57,279 bases of DNA from an uncultured Pelagibacteraceae bacterium (lineage in GTDB: Bacteria > Pseudomonadota > Alphaproteobacteria > Pelagibacterales > Pelagibacteraceae). The notes under the pieces were generated by a model. That model was given only the letters and a program-made list of their open reading frames with translations. It was not told where the DNA came from and ran no database searches. The stretch covers positions 1 to 57,279 of the forward strand of contig CACFPS010000006.1 of assembly GCA_902568235.1 (NCBI GenBank), read 5' to 3'. The position numbers were made by a program, and so were the translations under genes. Shown in pieces: positions 35,979-45,325 of the stretch (its first letter is position 1; every line of letters begins with the position of its first letter).

Positions 35979-36744
35979 TTCCTTTATTAGAAGTAGAGGC
36001 TGAACCAAATAATATTGGTTTAATTCTTCCGGATATAAAAGATTTTCTACCTGCTTTCACTGCTAGTTTCATCGCTTCAGCCATTTGATAAGGATATTTT
36101 GCTTTAGCTATTGCAGTATTTACAAGAACTCCATCACAACCAAGTTCCATTGCTTCCGCAGCTTCGGAAGCCTGACCGATTCCAGCATCAACAATTAGAG
36201 GTAATTTCGTTTGTTTTCTAATAATTTTTAAATTTACTTTGTTTTGAATTCCTAAGCCAGAACCGATAGGTGCAGCTAAAGGCATTATTGCGCTCGCTCC
36301 TGCGTTCTCTAGTCTTCTTGCCATTAATGGATCATCGTTACAATATACCATAACTTTAAATCCTTCTTTTGTTAATATTTCTGTAGATTTTAGAGTTTCA
36401 ATCATATCTGGAAATAAATTTTTTTTTTCACCTAAGACCTCTAATTTAACTAATTTCCAGCCCCCAATTTCTCTTGCTAATCTTAAAGTTCTCAAAGCTT
36501 CTTTGGATGTAAAACAACCTGCGGTATTAGGTAAGTAAGTAATTTTTTTTGGATCAATAAAATCCATTAATCTTGGTTTAGATTTATCAGAAATATTTAC
36601 TCTTCTAACTGCTACTGTAACTATGTCTGCTCCTGATGTTTTAATAGCTTGAGCACATTCAAGCATATTTTTATATTTTCCAGTTCCAACAATAAGTCTC
36701 GATGAAAATTTTTTATTAGCTATTATAAAATTATCTTTTTTCAT
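35971..36744 (-). CDS. thiG: thiazole synthase ThiG
   Basis: A 257-residue TIM-barrel enzyme that forms the thiazole phosphate of thiamine from deoxyxylulose phosphate, dehydroglycine or its equivalent, and ThiS thiocarboxylate. Hallmarks are the SRLIVGTGKY opening with the YLPNTAGC loop, VKLEVLG with the Schiff-base-type lysine region, and the phosphate-binding VDAGIGQASEAAEAMELGCDGVLVNTAI. It is directly adjacent to thiS; no thiC or TPP riboswitch is in the window. Confidence 0.95.
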   Translation of the reverse strand: MKKDNFIIANKKFSSRLIVGTGKYKNMLECAQAIKTSGADIVTVAVRRVNISDKSKPRLMDFIDPKKITYLPNTAGCFTSKEALRTLRLAREIGGWKLVKLEVLGEKKNLFPDMIETLKSTEILTKEGFKVMVYCNDDPLMARRLENAGASAIMPLAAPIGSGLGIQNKVNLKIIRKQTKLPLIVDAGIGQASEAAEAMELGCDGVLVNTAIAKAKYPYQMAEAMKLAVKAGRKSFISGRIKPILFGSASTSNKGII

Positions 36745-36962
36745 TAACCTCCACCGATAAAATGCACGATTTCCACTTTATCTCCTGTTTTTAAAAATAT
36801 TTTATTTATATTTTTTTTATTTACAATTTCTCTGTTAAGCTCTATAGCAACCTTGCTAATTGGCATTTTTAACTTGTCAATTACATTTTTTATTGAAAAT
36901 TTTGCATTTACCATAATTTGTTTACCGTTAACTATAATTTTTATTTTATTTTTTTTATTCAT
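36744..36962 (-). CDS. thiS: sulfur carrier protein ThiS
   Basis: A 72-residue ubiquitin-like carrier ending in the required diglycine (HFIGGG), where sulfur is loaded as thiocarboxylate. I prefer the ATG at 36962 over a longer frame reaching into aroQ. It overlaps the thiG start by one base. The divergent aroQ start is only 16 bases away, so there is no room for a riboswitch or a normal promoter with leader between the two genes. Confidence 0.88.
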   Translation of the reverse strand: MNKKNKIKIIVNGKQIMVNAKFSIKNVIDKLKMPISKVAIELNREIVNKKNINKIFLKTGDKVEIVHFIGGG

Positions 36963-36978
36963 ATAATATAAGGTTTTT

Positions 36979-37422
36979 GTGAGTAAAATTTTAATTATCA
37001 ATGGTCCCAATCTTAATCTATTAGGAGAAAGAGAACAATCTCAATATGGTAACAAAGATTATAAATATTTAGAAAATATTTGCCTTAATAGATCTAAAGA
37101 ATTGAAATTGGACTTGGAACTAAAACAATCAAATGTTGAAGGCGAAATAGTTAACATTATACAAGATGCTAGAAAAAATTATGACGGAATAATAATTAAT
37201 GCTGGAGCCTATACTCATACATCTGTAGCCATAAGAGATGCTTTAGATGTTTATAAAAAGCCAATTATAGAACTTCACATATCAAATATATACAAAAGAG
37301 AAGAATTTAGACATAAATCACTAATTAGTGGTGTTGTAACAGGCGGAATTTTTGGACTTGGTACAAATGGTTATATTTTAGCCATAAATGCAATGCATGA
37401 CTTTCTAAACAATGGAAATTGA
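36979..37422 (+). CDS. aroQ: 3-dehydroquinate dehydratase, type II
   Basis: A 147-residue type II dehydroquinase of the shikimate pathway. It begins with GTG and reads MSKILIINGPNLNLLGEREQSQYG, which includes the catalytic tyrosine. NAGAYTHTSVAIRDAL and the ELHISNIYKREEFRHKS loop follow. It leads aroQ-accB-accC and overlaps accB by 11 bases. Confidence 0.95.
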   Translation: MSKILIINGPNLNLLGEREQSQYGNKDYKYLENICLNRSKELKLDLELKQSNVEGEIVNIIQDARKNYDGIIINAGAYTHTSVAIRDALDVYKKPIIELHISNIYKREEFRHKSLISGVVTGGIFGLGTNGYILAINAMHDFLNNGN

Positions 37423-37768
37423 TAAAAAAATAATACTTAAACTAATACAGGCTTTAGAAGATCTAAAAAGATCCTTAAAGGGTATTGAAATAGACAAAAA
37501 TGATGATTCAATTGAAGAAGAAATTGAAACATCAGGTATAGTTATAAAAAGTCCAATAGTTGGAACGGCATACCTTGCTCCTGAACCAGGTGGAAAAAAA
37601 TTTGTAGAAGTGGGAAACAAAATAAAAAAAGGAGATACCATAATGATTGTGGAAGCTATGAAAACTATGAATCATATTCCATCAACATCTGATGGCATAG
37701 TTAAAGAAATCTGCGTGGAAGACGGTCAACCAGTGGAGTTTGGTCAAAAAATTACTATTCTAGAGTAA
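37412..37768 (+). CDS. accB: biotin carboxyl carrier protein of acetyl-CoA carboxylase
   Basis: A 118-residue carrier, shorter than the E. coli protein, with the C-terminal biotinyl domain intact. The biotinylated lysine is K84 in VEAMKTMNH. The proline-rich linker is nearly absent; an acidic stretch (around 28-40) takes its place. Its stop overlaps the accC start (TAATG). Confidence 0.94.
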   Translation: MEIDKKIILKLIQALEDLKRSLKGIEIDKNDDSIEEEIETSGIVIKSPIVGTAYLAPEPGGKKFVEVGNKIKKGDTIMIVEAMKTMNHIPSTSDGIVKEICVEDGQPVEFGQKITILE

Positions 37769-39105
37769 TGTTTAAAAAAATATTAATTGCTAATCGAGGT
37801 GAAATAGCTGTTAGAATAATAAGAGCTTGCAAGGAATGGGGAATAGAAACTGTTGCTATTCATTCGGATGTGGATAAGGATAGCATGCATGTTAGATTAG
37901 CTGACGAAAGTGTTTGTATTGGATCTCATCAACCAACTAGTAGTTATTTAAATATTCCATCTATATTGTCAGCAATTGAACTAACAAATGCTGAGGCAGT
38001 TCATCCTGGATATGGTTTTTTATCTGAAAATTCTGAATTTGCGAAAATACTAGAAGATTACAAAATTAAATTTATCGGACCATCATCAAAATTAATTAAA
38101 ATGATGGGAGATAAAATCCAAGCAAAACTAATTGCAAAAAAATATGGACTACCTGTTATCGAAGGTTCTGATGGTGGAGTTTCAGATATAAATGAAGGAA
38201 AAAAAATAAGTAAAGATATAGGTTTTCCTGTTCTTATAAAAGCGGCAGGTGGTGGGGGTGGAAAGGGAATGAAAATAGTAAATAAAGAAGAAGAATTTGA
38301 AGATTTGTTTTTAACAGCAAAAGTAGAAGCAAAAAAATTTTTTGGTAATGATGAAGTTTATATTGAAAAATTTTTCAAAAATCCAAGACATATAGAAGTT
38401 CAAATATTATCTGGAAAAAATAGAACAGTACATTTACATGAAAGAGACTGTTCGGTTCAAAGACGACACCAAAAACTGATTGAGGAGACTCCTAGTCCTA
38501 TATTAAATAATGAACTAAGGAAAGAATTGTTTGATAAAACTGTAAAAATGGTTAGTCAAATTGGATATGAAGGAGCAGGAACAGTAGAGTTCATATATGA
38601 AAACAATAAGTTTTATTTTTTAGAAATGAACACGAGAGTTCAAGTTGAACATCCTGTTACAGAAGTAGTAACTGGAATTGATATAATTAAAGAGCAAATT
38701 TTTATTGCATATACTGGTGACACTGCCCTAAAACAAGAAGATATAATTCCAAGAGGACATGCTATTGAATGTAGAATAAATGCGGAAGATGCAAGAAAAA
38801 ACTTTCAACCTTCTCCGGGAACAATAAGAATGTGCCATCAGCCATCAGGATTTAGAACAAGAATAGATGGTGCAATTTTTCAAGGTTATAAAGTAACACC
38901 CTATTACGATAGTATGATTTGCAAATTAATCTGTCATGGCAGAAATAGAACTGAGGCTATACAAAGGATGAAGAGATCTCTAGATGAATTTGTAATTGAA
39001 GGAATTCATACAACAATAGACCTTCATAAAAAACTTTTAGATCATAAAAAATTTATATCTTCAGATTTCAATGTAAGTTGGCTTGATAATGAAAAAATAA
39101 TTTAA
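37768..39105 (+). CDS. accC: biotin carboxylase of acetyl-CoA carboxylase
   Basis: A 445-residue ATP-grasp enzyme that carboxylates biotin on AccB. It shows the opening KILIANRGEIAVRIIRA, the glycine-rich ATP loop AAGGGGGKGM, RRHQKLIEETPSP, and the catalytic EMNTRVQVEHPVTE. It is coupled to accB by a one-base overlap and shares TTAA at its end with the convergent DUF2155 gene. Confidence 0.97.
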   Translation: MFKKILIANRGEIAVRIIRACKEWGIETVAIHSDVDKDSMHVRLADESVCIGSHQPTSSYLNIPSILSAIELTNAEAVHPGYGFLSENSEFAKILEDYKIKFIGPSSKLIKMMGDKIQAKLIAKKYGLPVIEGSDGGVSDINEGKKISKDIGFPVLIKAAGGGGGKGMKIVNKEEEFEDLFLTAKVEAKKFFGNDEVYIEKFFKNPRHIEVQILSGKNRTVHLHERDCSVQRRHQKLIEETPSPILNNELRKELFDKTVKMVSQIGYEGAGTVEFIYENNKFYFLEMNTRVQVEHPVTEVVTGIDIIKEQIFIAYTGDTALKQEDIIPRGHAIECRINAEDARKNFQPSPGTIRMCHQPSGFRTRIDGAIFQGYKVTPYYDSMICKLICHGRNRTEAIQRMKRSLDEFVIEGIHTTIDLHKKLLDHKKFISSDFNVSWLDNEKII

Positions 39106-39509
39106 CTAAAACATTTTTTTAACCAAATATCATAAACAGGATGATCGAATGGTCTTATTGAAGGGCTTGAGGCAAATGTCCAATCGTTGAAAATAAATAC
39201 TTGATTTTTATTTTTACTAGTTAAATCTTTTACTTGCATGTAAGCTGTAACTTCTGGATCATCATCAAACTTTGAGTTATGACATTTAAGTATATTTATT
39301 TCAAGATTTTGAAAAATTGTTTCTTTTCCAATTTCTATTTTTATATTTGAACTTTTTGAACTTACTTTATCCAGAATGTTTATTTCTGCAAAAATTTCTT
39401 CAATATCTCTATTTTCAGAAAAAGTATTGGACGATGTGGAGTTAACAAATAAAATAGTAAAAATTATAATATTAATTTTTCCAAGAATTATATTTTTTTT
39501 TAGTTGCAT
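39102..39509 (-). CDS. DUF2155 family secreted protein
   Basis: A 135-residue protein with a signal peptide at its N-terminus and the DUF2155 core at the C-terminus (ILKCHNSKFDDDPEVTAYMQV, then FNDWTFASSPSIRPFDHPVYDIWL). Two cysteines, in KCHN and LKKC, could form a disulfide. The family is nearly restricted to alphaproteobacteria and is often next to the NDUFA12 gene, as here. Its function is unknown. It overlaps the upstream gene by 38 bases. Confidence 0.82.
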   Translation of the reverse strand: MQLKKNIILGKINIIIFTILFVNSTSSNTFSENRDIEEIFAEINILDKVSSKSSNIKIEIGKETIFQNLEINILKCHNSKFDDDPEVTAYMQVKDLTSKNKNQVFIFNDWTFASSPSIRPFDHPVYDIWLKKCFS

Positions 39510-39831
39510 CTTTATATTTTTTTGGATGATATGAGTTTACTGAGCCAGTTTGATTAGAAAGATGATTTTTTTGCCAATTATATTTTTTTATTTCATGAAT
39601 GTTTTCAATTTTATTTCCAGTTCTATGCATCCACGAATACCATTCTCCAGGAATCTTTGAAGCATCCACTTCTCCATTATATATCACCCATCTTTTTCCA
39701 GACTTACTTTGATAATATTTATTACCAAAAGCATCCTTGTCTACAAATTTACCAAATAAAATTGTATTTAATCTTGTACCAAATGTCTGTTGATTCCACC
39801 AAATGAAAATTTCTTTAAAAACTGTCAACAT
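39472..39831 (-). CDS. NADH:ubiquinone oxidoreductase NDUFA12/B17.2-like subunit
   Basis: A 119-residue homologue of the mitochondrial complex I accessory subunit NDUFA12, found in alphaproteobacteria. Typical segments are WWNQQTFGTRLNTILFGKFVDKDAFGNKYYQ, RWVIYNGEVDASKIPGEWYSWMHR and the later LSNQTGSVNSYHP. It stabilises complex I on the cytoplasmic face. The main nuo operon is not in this window. Confidence 0.93.
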   Translation of the reverse strand: MLTVFKEIFIWWNQQTFGTRLNTILFGKFVDKDAFGNKYYQSKSGKRWVIYNGEVDASKIPGEWYSWMHRTGNKIENIHEIKKYNWQKNHLSNQTGSVNSYHPKKYKDATKKKYNSWKN

Positions 39832-39938
39832 AAAAAAAATTTAATTTTCAATTAATAATTGTAAAAATTAAATTAGACTAAAAATTAATTTTGTATATAC
39901 ATAATTTATTAAAGATTCAATTTTATAAATAGGAAAAA

Positions 39939-40775
39939 ATGGCAAAATATTTAGTTGAAACCTATTACACATGTAATTTTAAGGTTAGTCACTACTTGGA
40001 CAACATTAATGAAAAAAATCTCCAAGATTTAGAAAAAAAAGAAGATGGAAAATATGAGATACTTGATATCAAATTAGATAATAGAAAGACAAAAAATCTT
40101 GAAAAAGCTAACAATAAAAATTTAGATGCCATAAATGGTAAATCTGATCAAATAAATTTAAATAATAAGCCGATACAATCACAAAACTTATTAAATGATA
40201 ATTTAAAGAAAAATATTAACGAAAAAGTCGGTAAAAGATTTGGAATGCCGGATAGAAGAAAGGGATATATTCAAAAAGCTACGATTGGTAATCACAAGGT
40301 GTACCTTCATACAGGAGAGTACGAAGATGGTAAAATTGGGGAAATATTTATTGATACTAGTAAAGAAGGAGAGCTAGTAAAAGCATTAATGAATAACTTT
40401 GCTATAGCAATTTCCTTGGGACTTCAATATGGAGTTCCTTTAGATGAATTTGTAAATGCTTATGTTGGAACGAAATTTGAGCCCTCAGGTGAAGTATATG
40501 GAAACGATAGAATTCTAAGCGCAACATCTATTTTGGATTATATATTTAGAGAATTGGCCATTTCTTACCTTAGTAGAGAAGATTTGGCACACACTCCTTC
40601 TATTGGAGGAATTGGTGAAAATAAAGATACCCCGATAGAAGCTATTGGAGAAGATCAAAGTCAGTTTTTAAAGCTTGTCAAAGATATTACTAGTAAGGGT
40701 TTTGTCAGAAATGATTACAAAAAAAAATTGGTAGATCTCTCTGATATAAGAATAAATCTGAAAGGAAAAAAATAA
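39939..40775 (+). CDS. free-standing protein matching the C-terminal part of B12-dependent (class II) ribonucleotide reductase
   Basis: A 278-residue protein. Residues about 102-219 ([32 protein letters not shown] onward to the LSREDLAHT end) match the tail region of long NrdJ proteins, where this segment follows the catalytic barrel. No barrel, glycyl or cysteine-pair active-site region is present, so it is not an RNR on its own. Residues 1-100 are polar and low in complexity. An AGGA ribosome-binding site precedes the ATG. It could be an accessory domain separated from its enzyme, or a regulator. The 107-base gap before it shows no clear promoter. Confidence 0.72.
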   Translation: MAKYLVETYYTCNFKVSHYLDNINEKNLQDLEKKEDGKYEILDIKLDNRKTKNLEKANNKNLDAINGKSDQINLNNKPIQSQNLLNDNLKKNINEKVGKRFGMPDRRKGYIQKATIGNHKVYLHTGEYEDGKIGEIFIDTSKEGELVKALMNNFAIAISLGLQYGVPLDEFVNAYVGTKFEPSGEVYGNDRILSATSILDYIFRELAISYLSREDLAHTPSIGGIGENKDTPIEAIGEDQSQFLKLVKDITSKGFVRNDYKKKLVDLSDIRINLKGKK

Positions 40776-42560
40776 TTAATCTTTTTTCTTTATAGACAGA
40801 TTTAACTCTTTTAACTGATTTTCTTCAATATTTGATGGGGCATTCATCATTAAATCTTGAGCATTCTGATTCATTGGAAACATTGTTATCTCTCTTATAT
40901 TTTTTTCATCAGCAAGAAGCATTATTATTCTATCAATACCTGGTGCAATACCTCCGTGTGGCGGAGCTCCATAACTCAGTGCATTGATCATCCCACTAAA
41001 TTTTTCATCGACATCTTTTTTTGAATATCCAGCAATATCAAATAATTTATACATTAATTCAGGAATATGATTTCTAATTGCGCCAGAAGATAATTCTACT
41101 CCATTGCACACAATGTCATACTGATATGCTTTTAAATTTAGCGGATTTGATAAATCTAAATTATTCACATTTCCTTGAGGCATAGAAAAAGGATTATGGC
41201 TAAATTTAATTTTCTTTGAATTTGCATCTAATTCGAACATTGGATAATTAACTACCCAACAAAATGAAAAAATTTTTTTGTCAATAAGTTTTAGTTCATT
41301 TCCTATTTTTTCTCTAGCTAAAGCTAAAATATTTTCTACATTTTCTTTTTGTCCACAAGATAAAAAAATAGTATCTCCTATTTTTGCATCCATCTCTTTC
41401 ATTATTTCTTTTAATGCATCTTCTGAAAAAAATTTACCTACGGGGCCTTTACCAGATATTTTCTGGTTTTTTTCCAATGTAAAATAAGCTAGACCAGAAG
41501 ACCCTTGATCCTTTGCCCATTTGTCAATTCCATCAAAAAAACTTCGTGTTTTATCTTTGGTATCTTTTGCTACCAATCCTCTGACTATTGATCCTGATTT
41601 AACAAGTTTTTTAAATATTTCAAATTTTACATCGTCTCTTTTAAAAATTTCCGTTATGTCGGATATAATTATTGGATTTCTCAGGTCAGGCTTATCTGAA
41701 CCATACTTGAGCATGGCATCAGAGTATGAAATTCTAGGAAACTTTTCACTTAATATTTTTTTATCAGAAAATTTTTTAAATACTTTTACTAATAATTCTT
41801 CAACAACTTGAAATACTTCTTCTTGTTCAACAAAAGACATTTCTATATCTAATTGATAAAATTCTCCTGGACTTCTATCGGCTCTTGCATCTTCGTCTCT
41901 AAAACATGGGGCTATCTGAAAATATTTATCAAATCCTGACACCATTATTAATTGTTTGAATTGTTGAGGAGCTTGAGGTAAAGCATAAAATTTGCCTGGG
42001 TTTAATCTACTAGGTACAAGAAAATCTCTTGCACCTTCTGGACTTGAAGAAGTTAGTATTGGAGTTTGAAATTCTAAAAATCCTAATTTTTGCATTTCTG
42101 ATCTAATGAAAGAAATTACCTTTGATCGTAAAATAATATTTTGATGAATTTTTTTTCTTCTCAAGTCTAAAAATCTGTATTTTAATCTTATTTCTTCTGA
42201 ATACTCTTGGTCTGAAAATACTGGCATTGGAAGTTCTTTGGTTCTTCCCAAAATTTCAAAATCTTCGATTGATACTTCTACTTCTCCAGTTAAAATATTT
42301 GTATTTATTGTTTCTTTAGATCTAACTATAACTTTGCCTTTAATTTTTATAACTGTTTCAAGTGGCAATTTCTCTAATTCTTTAAATTTTGCGCTACTCT
42401 TATCTATTACACATTGGGTCAATCCATAGTTATCTCTTAAGTCTATAAACAATAGATTTCCATGATCTCTTTTTTTATTTATCCATCCAGATATCAAAGC
42501 GTTTTTACCTTTGTTATCTAAATTCAGTTCTCCACATGTGTGTGTTCTATATTTACTCAA
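40776..42560 (-). CDS. aspS: aspartyl-tRNA synthetase
   Basis: A 594-residue class II synthetase with an N-terminal OB fold (residues 1-100), the bacterial GAD insertion in the middle, and conserved motifs FLVPSRLNPGKFYALPQAPQQFKQ, QIAPCFRDEDARADRSPGEF (motif 2) and APPHGGIAPGIDR (motif 3). It starts within the end of hdaA (8-base overlap) and ends directly at the stop of the NrdJ-tail gene. Confidence 0.96.
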   Translation of the reverse strand: MSKYRTHTCGELNLDNKGKNALISGWINKKRDHGNLLFIDLRDNYGLTQCVIDKSSAKFKELEKLPLETVIKIKGKVIVRSKETINTNILTGEVEVSIEDFEILGRTKELPMPVFSDQEYSEEIRLKYRFLDLRRKKIHQNIILRSKVISFIRSEMQKLGFLEFQTPILTSSSPEGARDFLVPSRLNPGKFYALPQAPQQFKQLIMVSGFDKYFQIAPCFRDEDARADRSPGEFYQLDIEMSFVEQEEVFQVVEELLVKVFKKFSDKKILSEKFPRISYSDAMLKYGSDKPDLRNPIIISDITEIFKRDDVKFEIFKKLVKSGSIVRGLVAKDTKDKTRSFFDGIDKWAKDQGSSGLAYFTLEKNQKISGKGPVGKFFSEDALKEIMKEMDAKIGDTIFLSCGQKENVENILALAREKIGNELKLIDKKIFSFCWVVNYPMFELDANSKKIKFSHNPFSMPQGNVNNLDLSNPLNLKAYQYDIVCNGVELSSGAIRNHIPELMYKLFDIAGYSKKDVDEKFSGMINALSYGAPPHGGIAPGIDRIIMLLADEKNIREITMFPMNQNAQDLMMNAPSNIEENQLKELNLSIKKKD

Positions 42561-43218
42561 TTTGCAATATCTCTTTTATATCTTTTATATTTATAGATTT
42601 CTTCTTTTTTAAACTCAATTCATCAATCTTATATATAAATTCATAAATTTTACTATATGATCTATTTATTCTTTTAATTATAAATTCTATAATTTTTTTA
42701 TCTAATTTAATCTGTCGATCTGAAAAATTCTTTAATATAATAGCAAAAATCAACTCATCGTCTGGACTTTCAATTTCAGCAAATAAACAATTTTTTGCTC
42801 TAGAAAACATATCAGGTAGTTTAAATTGTATTTTATTTATAGGTTTCCTAGATGTTAATAATAAAAACTTATTATCTTGATCAATAAGATTAAACAATGA
42901 GTAGAGTAAATTTTCATTAATGTTATTTTTAAAATTATCAATTATTATAGCTTCATGCAATTTTAATTGTTTTAACGTATCATTTGTAAATTCATCGTTT
43001 TTTATTAAAAAACCATTACTTTTAGATTTAAAAATATTCGCAAGATGAGTCTTGCCTGAAAATTTATCACCAGAAATATTTACAATTTTTTTTTCCCATT
43101 TAGGCCATTTATCAATAATATTAAATGCAAAAAAATTGCTTTTTGAAACGTAATAATCATGTTTGTCAAAATTTTTGTTAAGACCAAAGTCTAAAATTTG
43201 TTGATTTAATTCAGTCAT
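42553..43218 (-). CDS. hdaA: DnaA-like regulatory protein HdaA
   Basis: A 221-residue protein starting with ATG at 43218 (an upstream TTG would add four residues). It resembles the DnaA AAA+ domain without the DNA-binding domain: an SGDKFSGKTHLANIF Walker A region, AIIIDN for Walker B, LLTSRKP for sensor 1, and a FSRAKNC box VII region. Hda proteins stimulate hydrolysis of DnaA-bound ATP and limit replication initiation. It follows the DUF2066 gene by a four-base overlap, a pairing seen in many proteobacteria. Confidence 0.87.
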   Translation of the reverse strand: MTELNQQILDFGLNKNFDKHDYYVSKSNFFAFNIIDKWPKWEKKIVNISGDKFSGKTHLANIFKSKSNGFLIKNDEFTNDTLKQLKLHEAIIIDNFKNNINENLLYSLFNLIDQDNKFLLLTSRKPINKIQFKLPDMFSRAKNCLFAEIESPDDELIFAIILKNFSDRQIKLDKKIIEFIIKRINRSYSKIYEFIYKIDELSLKKKKSINIKDIKEILQIE

Positions 43219-44291
43219 TTTAAAAGCCAAATTTCATTGCTATTGTCTATTTTAAAATTATTCAATTTCATTTCATCTATAAATTTATTAGGCATGCCAT
43301 TAAAAATTATTTTATAAATGATTTCATTATTATTAATTTTTTCAATATTAAATTTAGACACAAGTTCATAATTTTTTAAAGTTTTTTCTAATTTTTCAGT
43401 TAAACTATAGTATTTAGAATCAACCTTTAATTTAATTGTCAATACAATGGATGTATTAATTTTATTTATTAGTTTCCATTTATCTTCAAATATAATTTGA
43501 ATTTTATTAATTAAATTATCTACATTTTGCACGTCTTTTAAGTTAAAATTTTCAAATTTGTCATTAATGAAAAATGTTTGACCGTCAAAATTTATTTTAG
43601 AAAATATTTTTAATTCGCTGTTATTTTTAAAAGCTATAAAGGCGATATATTTTGTAAAATTATATTTATTTATAATTTCTTTAAAATCATACTCAACAAT
43701 ATTGTTAACATATTTTTTTACTTGTTGGTAATCCTCAATATCTTCACTTGGCAGATTATAACTAATTAAAGAATTTTCTAATTTACTTTTTTTCCATCTT
43801 TCATAAAAGATATTTTGATTGAAGTAAAAAAGATCGCCGGTATTTTCATCAATTAAAATAGGTATAATTAATAATTCTATCTGGGACGGTATTGAAGGTA
43901 TAATATTTTTACTTTGTATATATTCAATTATTTTTTTTCTATTAAATTGAACTTCAAATATACTTTTATATTTATTATTTATAAATTTTTCATCTGTTAT
44001 TGAGAAATTGTCGATTAAAGTTTTTATTTTATCTATATCTATAGTTTTAAAAATGTTTTGATCTTTTTTTTGAACTAATTTAAAAACTAAGTTTTTAAAA
44101 GCTTTTTTAAATGCTTTGTCGATAACTTTTGTTTTTTCAAAATTTAGGTCATAAACTTCCTCAATTTCAATATTTGAAACTATATAATTTTTACTAAAAG
44201 CATAATTTGTGGAAAACTTGCTAAAAATTAAGACTAAAATTAAAAAAAAAATGTATAGATAAAATTGTAATTTTTTTTTAAACAAAGACAT
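43215..44291 (-). CDS. DUF2066-family secreted or membrane-anchored protein
   Basis: A 358-residue protein, taking the ATG at 44291 as start. A strongly hydrophobic N-terminal segment (KLQFYLYIFFLILVLIF) ends near YAFSKN and acts as signal or anchor. The order purM (divergent), this gene, then hda is typical for DUF2066 proteins, whose role is unknown, and the N-terminal VSNIEIEEV/AFKKAFKNLVFKLV region resembles them. The rest is asparagine/isoleucine-rich and poorly recognisable. The divergent purM starts 11 bases away. Confidence 0.7.
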   Translation of the reverse strand: MSLFKKKLQFYLYIFFLILVLIFSKFSTNYAFSKNYIVSNIEIEEVYDLNFEKTKVIDKAFKKAFKNLVFKLVQKKDQNIFKTIDIDKIKTLIDNFSITDEKFINNKYKSIFEVQFNRKKIIEYIQSKNIIPSIPSQIELLIIPILIDENTGDLFYFNQNIFYERWKKSKLENSLISYNLPSEDIEDYQQVKKYVNNIVEYDFKEIINKYNFTKYIAFIAFKNNSELKIFSKINFDGQTFFINDKFENFNLKDVQNVDNLINKIQIIFEDKWKLINKINTSIVLTIKLKVDSKYYSLTEKLEKTLKNYELVSKFNIEKINNNEIIYKIIFNGMPNKFIDEMKLNNFKIDNSNEIWLLK

Positions 44292-44302
44292 TTTATAAAA
44301 CC

Positions 44303-45325
44303 ATGAAGTCAAACAAGTTAACATATGCTAAAAGTGGAGTTAATATAAAGAAATCAGATAAATTTGTCAGTTTCATATCATCAATATCAAAAAAAACAAA
44401 AAAAAGTGGTTATTTTAAGAACATTGGTGGATTTGGTGCCATTTCTGACATTCCCAATTATCTTAATAATCCAAAACTTGTAACTAGTGCTGATGGAGTT
44501 GGAACTAAAATAGAAATAGCAAATGATTTAAAGAAATATAATACAATTGGAATTGATTTAGTTGCAATGTGTGTAAACGATTTAATTGTACAAGGGGCTA
44601 AACCTTTATTATTTTTAGATTATATTGCTGTAGACAAAATTGAAGTTAAAAAATTAAAAAATATCATAAGAGGTATATTTAAAGGTTGTGAAATAGCTGG
44701 TTGTAAACTTGTTGGTGGGGAAACGGCTGAAATGCCAGGCACTTACTCAAAGGGTAAATTTGATATTGCTGGTTTTTCTGTTGGATTAGTTGAAAAAAAA
44801 AAAATACTTAATAATAAAATAAAAAAAAACGATATAATTTTAGGTATCCCATCAAATGGGATTCACTCGAATGGATATTCGCTAATTAGATATGTATTAA
44901 AGAAAAAAAAAATTAATTTTAAAAAAAATAAATTTCTAAAAAAAGAATTAATAAGGCCTACAAAAATTTATGTAAAAGATGTTCTTAAATTAATCAAAAA
45001 AAATATGATAAAAGGATGTGCTAATATTACAGGCGGTGGACTAGTTGACAACATTTCAAGAGTAATTCCAAAAAATCATTGCGCAGATATTAATTTAACA
45101 AAAGTTAAAACTTTAAAAATCTTTAAATGGTTAAAAAAAACTGGAATTGAAGATGATGAAATGCTTAAAACATTTAATTGTGGAATAGGTTTCTGCTTAA
45201 TAGCAAATTCAAAGAATAAAAAAAAAATTATTAAAAGTTTCAAAAATAAATTTCAGCCTTATGAAATTGGAAAAATAACTAAAGATATTAGTAGAGTAAA
45301 GTTAAGTGGTAAAATTCGTTGGTAA
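44303..45325 (+). CDS. purM: phosphoribosylformylglycinamidine cyclo-ligase
   Basis: A 340-residue AIR synthetase of purine biosynthesis: TSADGVGTKIEIA, VAMCVNDLIVQGAKPLLFLDYIA, the KLVGGETAEMPGTY nucleotide segment, and IPSNGIHSNGYSLIR. Full length. It overlaps purN by 20 bases, so the two are a coupled operon. Confidence 0.96.
   Translation: MKSNKLTYAKSGVNIKKSDKFVSFISSISKKTKKSGYFKNIGGFGAISDIPNYLNNPKLVTSADGVGTKIEIANDLKKYNTIGIDLVAMCVNDLIVQGAKPLLFLDYIAVDKIEVKKLKNIIRGIFKGCEIAGCKLVGGETAEMPGTYSKGKFDIAGFSVGLVEKKKILNNKIKKNDIILGIPSNGIHSNGYSLIRYVLKKKKINFKKNKFLKKELIRPTKIYVKDVLKLIKKNMIKGCANITGGGLVDNISRVIPKNHCADINLTKVKTLKIFKWLKKTGIEDDEMLKTFNCGIGFCLIANSKNKKKIIKSFKNKFQPYEIGKITKDISRVKLSGKIRW

Noticed and set aside
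36963..36978. TPP riboswitch before thiS
   Set aside because: Only 16 bases separate thiS from the divergent aroQ start, and no thi-box sequence is seen.
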